Assembly: GCA_030430385.1 (NCBI GenBank)
Contig: JAUIFO010000005.1
Coordinates: forward strand, 1 to 64,000
Source of the DNA: Bacteroidia bacterium
GTDB taxonomy: Bacteria > Bacteroidota > Bacteroidia > Flavobacteriales > Flavobacteriaceae
Length of the DNA: 64,000 bases
Reading direction: 5' to 3'
The notes under the pieces were generated by a model. That model saw only the letters and a program-made list of their open reading frames with translations, ran no database searches and was not told the origin of the DNA. Of the stretch, positions 34,781 through 43,700 are shown piece after piece. The position numbers and the translations under genes are program-made. Position 1 is the first letter of the stretch. Each line of letters starts with the position of its first letter.

Positions 34781-34830
34781 CCGTCTTCAGTACAGATGAA
34801 AAGCCGGAACGAAAGTTTCGGCTTTTTTGT
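34781..34830 (+). repeat. tRNA-Leu 3' end plus terminator, direct repeat copy B
   Basis: It keeps CCGTCTTCAGTACA and the AAAAGCCGGAAC/GTTTCGGCTTTT hairpin but has no tRNA body upstream. It is a relic of a duplicated tRNA-Leu or of an integration event at its 3' end. Confidence 0.8.
34799..34827 (+). terminator. Second copy of the tRNA terminator
   Basis: Stem 34799-34810 with 34815-34826, loop GAAA, T run after it; one G-U or mismatch pair in the stem. It could act as a backup terminator. Confidence 0.7.
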
Positions 34831-34853
34831 TTCAATAAACTAATGATTAAAAA

Positions 34854-34882
34854 AAAAAGACCTGAATACTCAGGTCTTTTTT
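34854..34882. terminator. Terminator of the LEA-like lipoprotein gene (bidirectional)
   Basis: A 12-bp stem (34854-34865 with 34870-34881), 4-base loop, A run on one side and T run on the other. It lies 20 bases beyond the lipoprotein stop. Confidence 0.85.
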
Positions 34883-34901
34883 ATTTAAACTAAGGTTATT
34901 C

Positions 34902-35279
34902 TTAGTTGTCTTTTAATTTGTCTGCTGCATCTTTCATAGCATCAGCACCTTTTTCTTTTGCATCTTCAACAGCTTTGTTAGCTTTGTCTTTAGCGTCTTC
35001 CATTGCTTTGTTAGCTGCATCTTTTACATCATCCATAGCTTCTTCAGCGCCTTCTTTTACAGAGTCAACAGCGTCACTTGCAGCATCAGCAGCGTCATCC
35101 ATAGCTTCTTCTGCAGCGTCAGCAGCATCATTTGCAGCATCTTCAATTGCGTCTCCAGCTTCTTCAGCTGCATTTTCAATTTTATCAGCAGCATTTTCAG
35201 CACCTTCTTTAGTTTCTCTACAAGATACAGACAATACAAGTGCTAATACTAAAGCGATGTTTAAAATCAGTTTTTTCAT
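34902..35279 (-). CDS. Small lipoprotein with LEA-like Ala/Asp/Lys helical repeats
   Basis: 125 residues. The signal ends in the lipobox LSVSC (Cys20). The mature part consists only of Ala, Asp, Glu, Lys and a few others in repeats such as AADAAEEAMDD and DKANKAVEDAKEK, a pattern giving a long amphipathic helix. The 11-residue-like periodicity recalls LEA or apolipoprotein-type repeats, so membrane-surface or desiccation/stress protection is a guess. Composition keeps other frames open; this strand is chosen because of the signal peptide and terminator. Confidence 0.8.
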   Translation of the reverse strand: MKKLILNIALVLALVLSVSCRETKEGAENAADKIENAAEEAGDAIEDAANDAADAAEEAMDDAADAASDAVDSVKEGAEEAMDDVKDAANKAMEDAKDKANKAVEDAKEKGADAMKDAADKLKDN

Positions 35280-35395
35280 TGTAATAGTTTTAGTGTTAAT
35301 TAATAATACACGAAATTAATAAGTTAAATTGAAAAGTCCTTAATTTAATTAACTTTTTGTTAACATTTTTAAGATATAACTATTAATTTTCAGTT

Positions 35396-36622
35396 CTATA
35401 TACGTAAATAGTCTAGTATTTGGATGACAGCTCCTTTATTTTTATTAATAAATTCTGAATTGAGCTCACCTTTAAGTTTGCGAAGTTGTTCCGAAGAAAT
35501 GAATTCGTTAAGACAAGTAGAAAGACTCTTAAGATCATTTACAGAGCTTACTCCTGCCTCTTTTATCATAAGTGTTGCTTCAGGAAACTTGCTGTAATTT
35601 TTTCCAATTACAATAGGAATTCCAAAAACAGCAGGTTCTAAAATATTATGTAGTCCAGTGGTTCCCATTCCACCTCCAACATAAGCTATGTCTGCATCAC
35701 TATAAATTTTTGAAAGCAATCCAATAGTATCAACTATAAACACAAAGGCATCCGTTTTAGAATGCGTTTCTAATTCAGAATAGCGTATATGATTCACTTG
35801 AAGACGTTTAGTGATATGCTCAATTTGAGAATTTCCAACATTGTGTGGTGCAATAATAAATTTTAAATCTTCGGAAGCATTTGCATTGATATACGGAATT
35901 AGAATGTCTTCATCCTCAGGCCAGGAACTGCCAATAACAATGCACAAACTATTGGCTTTGAAGTCTGAAATAAAATCAAGTGAGTTATTAGTTTTTAATT
36001 GGTTGGAAACACGATCATATCTTGTATCTCCAGATATCGTAACATTGTTGATTTCAATAGAAGATAACAATTGTTTCGAAGCTGCGTTCTGAACAAAAAT
36101 GTGCTCAAAAGTCTTTAAAGCATTCCGCAAATTGTTACCATACCATTTAAAATAAGGTTGATTTTTTCTGAATAATGCTGAAATTAAAATTGCACGACCT
36201 TTCTGATGTCGTAATTCTGATAAAAAATTTGGCCAGATATCATATTTTACAAATACAGTTAATTCGGGTTGTAATACATCTAAGAATTGTCTTGCGTTTG
36301 AAGGTGTATCCAACGGTAAATAAACGACGAGGTCAGCAATTTTTGAATTCTTTCTAATCTCATATCCTGAAGGAGAAAAAAAAGTGAGTATAATTTTATG
36401 TGATTTGTACGTTGCTCTAATAGCTTCAAAAACAGGAAGTCCTTGCTCATACTCGCCTAAAGATGCGCAATGAAACCAAATGGTTTTGTCGCTTACTTCT
36501 AGGTTAGTATTTAAAATTTTAAATGTTTGTTGTCGTCCTTTAACACCTAATCTTATTTTTTTATTGAAAATAGAGACAACATTTAAAACAATACCCAATA
36601 TGTATATTCCTAAAGTGTACAA
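35396..36622 (-). CDS. waaA: 3-deoxy-D-manno-octulosonic acid (Kdo) transferase
   Basis: 408 residues. An N-terminal membrane segment (about 1-20) is followed by the GT30 N-domain with WFHCASLGEYEQG (about 49-61; the conserved acidic residue is in GEYEQ) and PLDTPSNARQFLDVLQPEL, then a C-terminal GT-B half with IIGSSWPEDE and YVGGGMG. It transfers Kdo to lipid IVA at the inner membrane. Transcribed divergently from the aminotransferase-galE pair. Confidence 0.93.
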   Translation of the reverse strand: MYTLGIYILGIVLNVVSIFNKKIRLGVKGRQQTFKILNTNLEVSDKTIWFHCASLGEYEQGLPVFEAIRATYKSHKIILTFFSPSGYEIRKNSKIADLVVYLPLDTPSNARQFLDVLQPELTVFVKYDIWPNFLSELRHQKGRAILISALFRKNQPYFKWYGNNLRNALKTFEHIFVQNAASKQLLSSIEINNVTISGDTRYDRVSNQLKTNNSLDFISDFKANSLCIVIGSSWPEDEDILIPYINANASEDLKFIIAPHNVGNSQIEHITKRLQVNHIRYSELETHSKTDAFVFIVDTIGLLSKIYSDADIAYVGGGMGTTGLHNILEPAVFGIPIVIGKNYSKFPEATLMIKEAGVSSVNDLKSLSTCLNEFISSEQLRKLKGELNSEFINKNKGAVIQILDYLRI

Positions 36623-36673
36623 TATGTAATTAAATAAGTTCGTGCTAAAATACTGCTCTTTGATATAATTTCA

Positions 36674-36704
36674 TTGCTTAATGCTAACGAATTTTGTACT
36701 TTCG
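36674..36704 (+). promoter_or_regulatory. Promoter of the aminotransferase gene
   Basis: TTG (36674-36676), a 20-base spacer and TACTTTCG (36697-36704; one change from TAnnTTTG). The preferred ATG is only 6 bases past the box, implying a leaderless or near-leaderless mRNA. Confidence 0.5.
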
Positions 36705-36710
36705 TTTCAT

Positions 36711-37865
36711 ATGAGAAAAATACAAATGGTTGACCTTAAAGGTCAATATACTAAAATAAAAGACGCTGTAGATGCATCAGTTTTAGAGGTGTTAGATTCT
36801 ACTGCTTATATCAATGGACCAAAGGTTCATGAATTTCAGAAAAATTTAGAAAACTATTTAGGCGTTAAGCATGTGATTCCGTGTGCAAATGGAACTGATG
36901 CGCTTCAAATTGCGATGATGGGATTGGGCTTGAAGCCTGGAGATGAAGTCATCACTGCCGATTTTACATTTGCTGCAACCGTAGAAGTAATTGCGTTATT
37001 GCAATTGACACCAGTTTTAGTTGATGTTGATCCAGTGACATTCAATATTGATATTGACGCTATAAAAAAAGCAATTACACCTAAAACTAAAGCCATTGTT
37101 CCAGTGCATTTATTTGGTATGTGTGCCAATATGGAAGCCATTATGGAGATTGCTGAAGCGCATAACTTATTTGTTATTGAAGATAATGCGCAAGGTATTG
37201 GAGCAGATTATACTTATTCTGATGGTAGAAAAGCAAAATCAGGAACCATTGGTCATGTAGCATCTACCTCTTTTTTTCCATCAAAAAATCTAGGATGTTA
37301 TGGTGATGGAGGTGCTATTTTTACAAATGATGATGATTTGGCACATACCATTAGAGGTATTGTAAACCACGGAATGTATATAAGATATCATCATGATGTT
37401 GTTGGTGTGAATTCAAGATTAGATTCTGTACAAGCAGCAATTTTAGACATTAAACTTAAAAACTTAGACGACTATAATAAAGCCAGACAAGCTGCAGCGA
37501 GGAAATATTCTGAAGCTTTTAAAGATGAAGATAATATCGTAACACCAAGCGGGAAGGAACAATGTGATGGCATTTGTGATTCTTGTGACTGTCATGTGTT
37601 TCATCAATATACATTACGTGTTCTTAACACAGATAGAGATGCGCTTGTAAAACACTTAAATGACAATGGTATTCCATGTGGTGTTTATTATCCTATTCCG
37701 TTGCATCGTCAGAAGGCTTATTTAGATCCTCGTTATAATGAAGCCGATTTTAAAGTGACCAATCAATTGGTAAAAGAAGTCATATCGCTTCCAATGCATA
37801 CAGAATTAGATGATGAGCAAATTGCATTTATTACAGCTACGGTTATCAATTTTGTAAATTCTTAA
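36711..37865 (+). CDS. DegT/DnrJ/EryC1/StrS-family sugar aminotransferase
   Basis: The ATG at 36711 (MRKIQMVDLKGQY) fits family starts; the open frame begins earlier at 36681 but before the promoter box. 384 residues, PLP-dependent. PLP Lys lies in FFPSKNLGCYGDGG, and the DGG block and NGTDALQIAM are typical. An insertion with four cysteines (Cys285, 289, 292, 294) precedes the HVFHQYTLR strand and may bind metal. It probably aminates a UDP-keto sugar for surface polysaccharide. galE follows directly after the stop codon. Confidence 0.92.
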   Translation: MRKIQMVDLKGQYTKIKDAVDASVLEVLDSTAYINGPKVHEFQKNLENYLGVKHVIPCANGTDALQIAMMGLGLKPGDEVITADFTFAATVEVIALLQLTPVLVDVDPVTFNIDIDAIKKAITPKTKAIVPVHLFGMCANMEAIMEIAEAHNLFVIEDNAQGIGADYTYSDGRKAKSGTIGHVASTSFFPSKNLGCYGDGGAIFTNDDDLAHTIRGIVNHGMYIRYHHDVVGVNSRLDSVQAAILDIKLKNLDDYNKARQAAARKYSEAFKDEDNIVTPSGKEQCDGICDSCDCHVFHQYTLRVLNTDRDALVKHLNDNGIPCGVYYPIPLHRQKAYLDPRYNEADFKVTNQLVKEVISLPMHTELDDEQIAFITATVINFVNS

Positions 37866-38894
37866 ATGAATATGAAAAAAATTCTTGTCACTGGTGGACT
37901 TGGATTCATTGGTTCTCATACTGTTGTAGAATTGCAAAATGAAGGTTTCGATGTTGTTATTATTGATAACTTATCAAACTCATCTCTTGATGTGCTTCAA
38001 GGCATAACCTCAATAACTGGGAAAGCTCCAATTTTTGAAAAATTAGATTTAAAGCATAAATATTCAGTAAAAGAATTTTTTAAAACACATAGTGATATTG
38101 TTGGTGTGATTCATTTTGCGGCCAGTAAGGCCGTTGGAGAAAGCGTTGAGCAACCATTGATGTATTATGAAAATAATTTGAATACACTTATTTATATGCT
38201 AGATGAAGTTTGTAATCTAGCCTCATCAAATTTTATTTTTAGTTCGTCTTGTACGGTTTATGGTCAAGCGGATGAGATGCCAATAACTGAAAATGCTCCT
38301 GTAAAACCAGCCGAATCTCCTTACGGAAATACAAAACAAATAGGAGAGGAGATCATTTCAGATGTATGCCGCGTAAATTCAAATCTAAATGCCATTTCGT
38401 TGCGCTATTTCAATCCTATTGGCGCACATAAAAGTGCAAAAATAGGAGAATTACCAATTGGTGTTCCGCAAAATTTAGTGCCTTTCATTACACAAACAGC
38501 TTCAGGATTGCGAGATTTTTTGTCTGTATTTGGTAATGACTATCCAACTCCAGATGGAACGTGTATCAGAGATTATATTCATGTGGTAGATTTAGCAAAA
38601 GCTCATGTTGTAGCGCTTCAAAGGTTGCTAAAAGGAGGCAATGAGGCTAATTATGAAACATTTAATGTAGGAACAGGTGTTGGGAGTTCTGTGCTTGAAG
38701 TTATCCAATCTTTCGAACGAGTTTCGGGCTTGAAATTAAAGTATCAGTTTGCTGAAAGAAGATCGGGAGATATCATTACAGCTTATGCCAACACTGATAA
38801 AGCTAATAGTAAATTAGGTTGGACATCTAAATCTACACTTGATGAAGCTATGCTATCTGCTTGGAATTGGGAAAAGAAAATTAGAGGACTCTAG
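37866..38894 (+). CDS. galE: UDP-glucose 4-epimerase
   Basis: 342 residues, extended short-chain dehydrogenase fold. The NAD-binding GGLGFIGSH (8-16), the SSSCTVYG serine and the catalytic pair SPYGNTK (Tyr-x3-Lys near 152-156), the substrate segment SLRYFNPIGAH and GTCIRDYIHV are all present. It interconverts UDP-glucose and UDP-galactose (or the N-acetyl forms). The ATG abuts the aminotransferase stop with no gap; a second in-frame ATG is two codons in. Confidence 0.95.
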   Translation: MNMKKILVTGGLGFIGSHTVVELQNEGFDVVIIDNLSNSSLDVLQGITSITGKAPIFEKLDLKHKYSVKEFFKTHSDIVGVIHFAASKAVGESVEQPLMYYENNLNTLIYMLDEVCNLASSNFIFSSSCTVYGQADEMPITENAPVKPAESPYGNTKQIGEEIISDVCRVNSNLNAISLRYFNPIGAHKSAKIGELPIGVPQNLVPFITQTASGLRDFLSVFGNDYPTPDGTCIRDYIHVVDLAKAHVVALQRLLKGGNEANYETFNVGTGVGSSVLEVIQSFERVSGLKLKYQFAERRSGDIITAYANTDKANSKLGWTSKSTLDEAMLSAWNWEKKIRGL

Positions 38895-39012
38895 ATGTCT
38901 TGCGAATCTTCTAGCAGATGCCTTCATAAATTATCTTTTTTATAGTAATCAGGTATTTTTCTTACGAACCCCTTAATTAAAATATTGATTAACAATGTTT
39001 TAATATTCAAAA

Positions 39013-39045
39013 TTTGGGATTGGTACATTGAGTTTGTTACTTTGG
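39013..39045 (+). promoter_or_regulatory. Candidate promoter of the 63-residue ORF
   Basis: TTTG (39013-39016), 21-base spacer and TACTTTGG (39038-39045), 22 bases before the ATG at 39068. Confidence 0.5.
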
Positions 39046-39067
39046 ACTTAATGATAAATGAAAACCA

Positions 39068-39259
39068 ATGAAATTGATAAGTATTAAACGTGAAACAAAA
39101 CCTGAAGTTAGGTTTAGTAAAAAAATGGGTGCGCTATCTATAAACGTCACCTACATTAAAAAACAATTTTTAAACATACCCTTCAAAACGCTTCATAAGT
39201 ACAGGGAAACCTATTACGGCGAAGTTAAAGATTGTAAAAATATCAACTTAGCAAGTTAA
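39068..39259 (+). CDS. Small basic hypothetical protein (63 residues)
   Basis: Short, basic, no signal peptide or membrane segment: LISIKRETKPEVRFSKKMG at the start and a TLHKYRETYYGEVKDCK segment near the end. It has its own promoter-like sequence upstream and a strong terminator just after its stop, which argues that it is a real gene. I do not recognise a domain. It may bind nucleic acid given its charge, but this is a guess. Confidence 0.7.
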   Translation: MKLISIKRETKPEVRFSKKMGALSINVTYIKKQFLNIPFKTLHKYRETYYGEVKDCKNINLAS

Positions 39260-39288
39260 AAAAGCGCTCATTAAGAGCGCTTTTTTTT
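39258..39288. terminator. Bidirectional terminator between the small ORF and lspA
   Basis: A 12-bp perfect stem (39258-39269 with 39275-39286), 5-base loop and A/T runs. It overlaps the stop codons of both convergent genes. Confidence 0.9.
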
Positions 39289-39784
39289 AAGAGATATTTT
39301 TCTTTTTTGGAGCTATAAACCAGGTGTAAACCAAGACCAATAATCCGAAAGTCACAGACATATCTGCGACGTTAAAAATCCCTGTTTTAAAGACACCTCC
39401 TAGATCTATAAAAAGGAAGTCCGTTACTTTTCCAAAGGCAATACGATCAAAAATATTAGCAATACCACCACCAGCAATACAGCTAAGTGCTATAGTGCTT
39501 AAACGGTCTAATGATTTATTTGAAATGATGTAATAAATAAGATATCCTAAAACAGCTACAGGAAGGATAATTAAAAGTATGAGGCGTAAAGCACCACTCA
39601 TGTCGCTCCACATTCCAAGAAATGCGCCTTCATTTTCGACATTGGTTAAAATAAACTTATCTCCAATAAGTTCTATAACTTCATTAAGTCTGATATAAGC
39701 TCTTACCAAAACTTTAGAGATTTGATCTAAAGCAATATTGATAATTACCAGAATAATAATTGCGGCATTTCTAGATATCTTCAT
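39287..39784 (-). CDS. lspA: Lipoprotein signal peptidase
   Basis: 165 residues with four membrane helices. The catalytic aspartates are Asp113 (GGIANIFDR) and Asp141 (GIFNVADM); the NVENEGAFLG block (48-57) is also typical. It cleaves prolipoproteins after lipidation, serving the many lipoproteins of this phylum. It follows fabD by 6 bases on the same strand. Confidence 0.95.
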   Translation of the reverse strand: MKISRNAAIIILVIINIALDQISKVLVRAYIRLNEVIELIGDKFILTNVENEGAFLGMWSDMSGALRLILLIILPVAVLGYLIYYIISNKSLDRLSTIALSCIAGGGIANIFDRIAFGKVTDFLFIDLGGVFKTGIFNVADMSVTFGLLVLVYTWFIAPKKKNIS

Positions 39785-39790
39785 ACAGAA

Positions 39791-40684
39791 CTATGCTTCA
39801 GTTTGAAAAGTTGCAGATGTCGTTTCTGCTTCTCTATGAATTTTCTTTACCAGTCCTTGTAATACTTTTCCCGGACCAACTTCAGTAAAGTGATTTGCAC
39901 CATCTGAAATCATTTGCTGTACAGATTGGGTCCATCTCACAGGAGCTGTTAATTGAGAAATTAAATTAGCTTTGATCTCATTTTCATCCGTAATTGCTGA
40001 AGCAGTAACGTTTTGATAAATAGGGCAATTTGGTTTGGAAAAAGTTGTGTTTTCTATCGCAGCTGCTAATTCTTCACGAGCTGGTTCCATCATTGGTGAG
40101 TGAAACGCACCACCAACAGGAAGTACCAAAGCACGACGAGCACCTTCTTCTTTTAGTGTTTCACAAGCTTTATTGATTGCCTCAACTTCACCAGAAATTA
40201 CCAGTTGACCTGGACAGTTGTAATTTGCGGCAACCACAATACCTTCTGTATTTTCGCATACGTTTTCAACAACAGCATCATCTAGGCCTAATACAGCAGC
40301 CATAGTACTTGGCTGGATTTCACAAGCTTTTTGCATTGCTTGCGCTCTTTGAGATACGAGTTTCAGACCATCTTCAAATGTTAGTGCACCAGCAGCCACT
40401 AGTGCAGAAAATTCACCTAACGAATGACCTGCTACCATATCTGGTTTAAAGTCTTCGCCTAAAGTCTTTGCTAAAATTACCGAATGTAAGAAAATAGCAG
40501 GTTGGGTAACTTTGGTCTGCTTTAAATCTTCAGATGAGCCTTCAAACATCACATCTGTGATAGAGAAGCCTAAGATGTCATTAGCTTTTTCAAAAAGCTC
40601 TTGCGCTAATGGAGAATTTTCATAAAGATCCAATCCCATTCCTGAGAATTGTGCACCTTGACCTGGAAATATATATGCGTTCAT
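39791..40684 (-). CDS. fabD: Malonyl-CoA:acyl carrier protein transacylase
   Basis: 297 residues. The nucleophile elbow GHSLGE contains Ser88, the catalytic His195 is in GGAFHSPMM, FPGQGAQFSGMG opens the protein, and QPAIF is present. It loads malonyl groups onto ACP for fatty acid synthesis. The lspA gene follows after 6 bases, so the two are one operon. Confidence 0.96.
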   Translation of the reverse strand: MNAYIFPGQGAQFSGMGLDLYENSPLAQELFEKANDILGFSITDVMFEGSSEDLKQTKVTQPAIFLHSVILAKTLGEDFKPDMVAGHSLGEFSALVAAGALTFEDGLKLVSQRAQAMQKACEIQPSTMAAVLGLDDAVVENVCENTEGIVVAANYNCPGQLVISGEVEAINKACETLKEEGARRALVLPVGGAFHSPMMEPAREELAAAIENTTFSKPNCPIYQNVTASAITDENEIKANLISQLTAPVRWTQSVQQMISDGANHFTEVGPGKVLQGLVKKIHREAETTSATFQTEA

Positions 40685-40730
40685 AATTATCTAATTTATG
40701 CTGCAAAAATAGGAATTATAATATTAAACA

Positions 40731-40755
40731 CCTCAAACTTTATATTAGTCTGAGG
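40731..40755 (-). terminator. Weak hairpin after the ABC permease-peptidase gene
   Basis: CCTCAAACT (40731-40739) pairs with AGTCTGAGG (40747-40755) with one mismatch; the T run is short. A possible weak terminator. Confidence 0.35.
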
Positions 40756-40771
40756 AGCTTGTTTTATAATT

Positions 40772-43700
40772 TTAATCTTCTAAACTAAGAGCTTTAATAT
40801 TGTCACTATACACACGATCAATTAAAAGATGTCTAGGATCTATAGCTGCTTTGTATGGTAATGAATCAAGTTGAACCGTTATTGAAGATTTTGCACGATC
40901 AAATTTAACGCGTTGTTCGTTGTAAAGAACCTCTTCGTCACTATCCATAAAAAAGCCAATATCAATCCAGTCATTTATGGCTACTCTGGTCTCATTTCCT
41001 AAACTATCAGCTTTTATTTTAGAACTTTCAATTTCCATAGTGACTTCATATTTACCATTAGCAAGTGCTTTGTAATTAGCTTCCTTTAACCTATTGTCAT
41101 ACAACGTTATTTCTTTGAACCAATCGGTTATAAGATATCTTAAAGAGTCAGGAACTTCGGGTTCTAAATGACGTATAAAATCATAAGAGCTTGGATAAGG
41201 TGTGCCTTTGTATCTGTATTCTTCAAGAAGATTTTTCATAGCTGTATTTACATTTTGTTCACCAACATAATCTTGAAGTGCATATAAGATCACACTTCCT
41301 TTTCCGTAATGAATATAGCCTTGGTTTTCAACTTTGTACAGAGGTAGTTCTTTTAGTCGTTCACCACTGCGTCCACGTAAGTACCTGTCATGATTATACT
41401 TAAGAAACTCTCTCATTTTCATTGGATCATTATTCAAGTTCTTCATGGTCATTAAAGATGAATATTCTGAAAAACTTTCACTAAGTAATGTGCTTCCTTG
41501 CATATAGGCACCAATGAGTTGATGTGCCCAGTATTGATGTGCCATCTCATGAGCTATTACGGCATCAATGACATTGTTTTCGGTTTCATCTTCTAAATCA
41601 ATAATAAATCCAAATGATTCTGCGTAAGGCATAGTGCCAGGAAACGCTTGAGCAAAATTACGATACCTTGGGAATTCAATAATTCTAGCTTGTTTATGGT
41701 AATATGGTCCAAAATTTTCAGTGAAATATTTAAGTGAGCGCTCAACCGCATCGAGCATCATTTCAATGTTTACATTGTGTTTTTTATCATAATAGATTTC
41801 AATATCAATACCATTCCAATTACGTGTGGCAATTTCATATTTAGCAGACATGAATGAATAGAAATTTAACGAAGGTGTATCTGTTTTGTAATGAAAATAG
41901 TTGCGTTCATTTTCTTCCCATTTTTTAATAAGCGAACCAGGAGCAATAGCAGTTTGATCGGCACTTGTAGACACTATGGTTTCTACATTAATAAAATCTG
42001 ATTGCCCATTGAAAATATAATTTCCCATATGTAAATCAGTAACTCCAGGAGTTAATTCTGGCATACGTTCTTTCTCTGGAAGCCCATGTTTTTTACGAAT
42101 GTTTTTATCACTCAATTCATAATCTGAATTATAACCCATTGTTGGTAAAATAGCACCATTGTTAAAGAAGGTTCCATTTTTCACAATCATAGTTGTACCT
42201 CTGTTGTTTTCAAAACCTTTAGTGATAAATTTATTATCAACAGTTAAAATCATTTTTTCACCAGGTTGCAAAGGCGGACTTAGCTTAAATATTTTGAAGT
42301 CATAAGTTGAATCGTTAAAAACCTCTTTCGAATTAGGTATAATGAGTTTGGTATCCCAGTCTTCAGACATATAAAAATGAAGAGAATCAATATTAGACTC
42401 AGAAGCATTAGTCAATTCAAGATCTGCTTTAACATGGATATCTCTCTTGTTTGGAAAAATATCAATATAGTATTTGGCGTCAGTGATTTTTGGAGTAACC
42501 ACATCACGATATTTTCCATAAGTTTTCTCATAATTAGCAGCTAACTCTTCTAAAGTATCTCCAGTATAATAAGGGTTTAAAACTTGAGTGTTGTAATACA
42601 CAAAACCAGCAATACCTAACCAAATAGCAGTCGCAATAACTATAACGCTTCTGTAACTTTTTGGGACTTCTTTTCTTGCTGTTTTGATTCGGTTATATAA
42701 AGAATCTTTAGTACCTCTATTCCATAAAGCACCTGCAATTAATAAGCCTAGAACTGCAAATAAAATCCAGTATAAATTAAACCAAAAAGCGCCTTTTACT
42801 CCAGGTCCAAAACGGTTCATATCTGAATAGAAAACTGAAGGGCCTCCACCTATATCTAACATGTTTGAACCAACATCCATAATGCTCAATACAATTTCCC
42901 AAACCAAAAGAATCAGAATTGCTACAAAATACCCAATGTATTTATTGCTAGATAATACCTGTACTAAAATAGTAATACCTCCAAATGCAATGAATAGTGG
43001 TAGATTGTCATAAAGGAAATCTAATAAATAAACATCTAATTCAATTCTAGTAAATCCGTTTAAAAGTTGGTATAAGATGCCAATTAAGATGAAAAACAGA
43101 TTTAAAATAGTAGCAATACTCACTAGAGATAATGCTTTTGCAGCCATAGAAATGAATGATGTATGTGCTGTTGCATCGATAACTTCATTGATTTTATAAT
43201 CTCGATCTCTCCAAATCAACTCGCCACTAAAGAAAACAACAATAATAATGATGAAAATATCAGTATTATCTTTAATAGAATCAATTAACTTGTAGGTTAC
43301 AGGATATGATTGCAAACCAAAATATTCAAAGCCTCCACTTAAATCAGCCACCAAAATAATTATACAAAACAGGAAAAGAATTTTAAAAGTGACGCTTTTA
43401 ATGATACTCAAGAAATTGGTATAGAAAAAGCTCTTGAATTGGATCCAGTTGGTATTGGTGTTGAACGAAGGTGTAAGTTTAGGTAGTAAAAATGTGGTAG
43501 TCGATTTTTGATTTGATACATTTTCCTTTTTTACTTTTTTATTCTTTTGTTTGAACGAAAAACTAAAATAGGATAGCAATAAAATTAGTATTCCGACACC
43601 AGTCCAGAGTAAACGATTCCAAAAGAGTAGACCTGAAAATCCAGGGCTTATGGTGTTTTTTTCAACTGGAGTATAGTATTTAGTTTCTAATGCATAAGTG

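Noticed and set aside
34906..35319. Plus-strand open frame of 137 codons rich in Ser and Ala
   Set aside because: Exact antisense shadow of the LEA-like lipoprotein, whose lipobox and terminator fix the true strand.
36681..36710. Earlier ATG of the aminotransferase gene
   Set aside because: It lies upstream of the promoter box and adds residues outside the family start.
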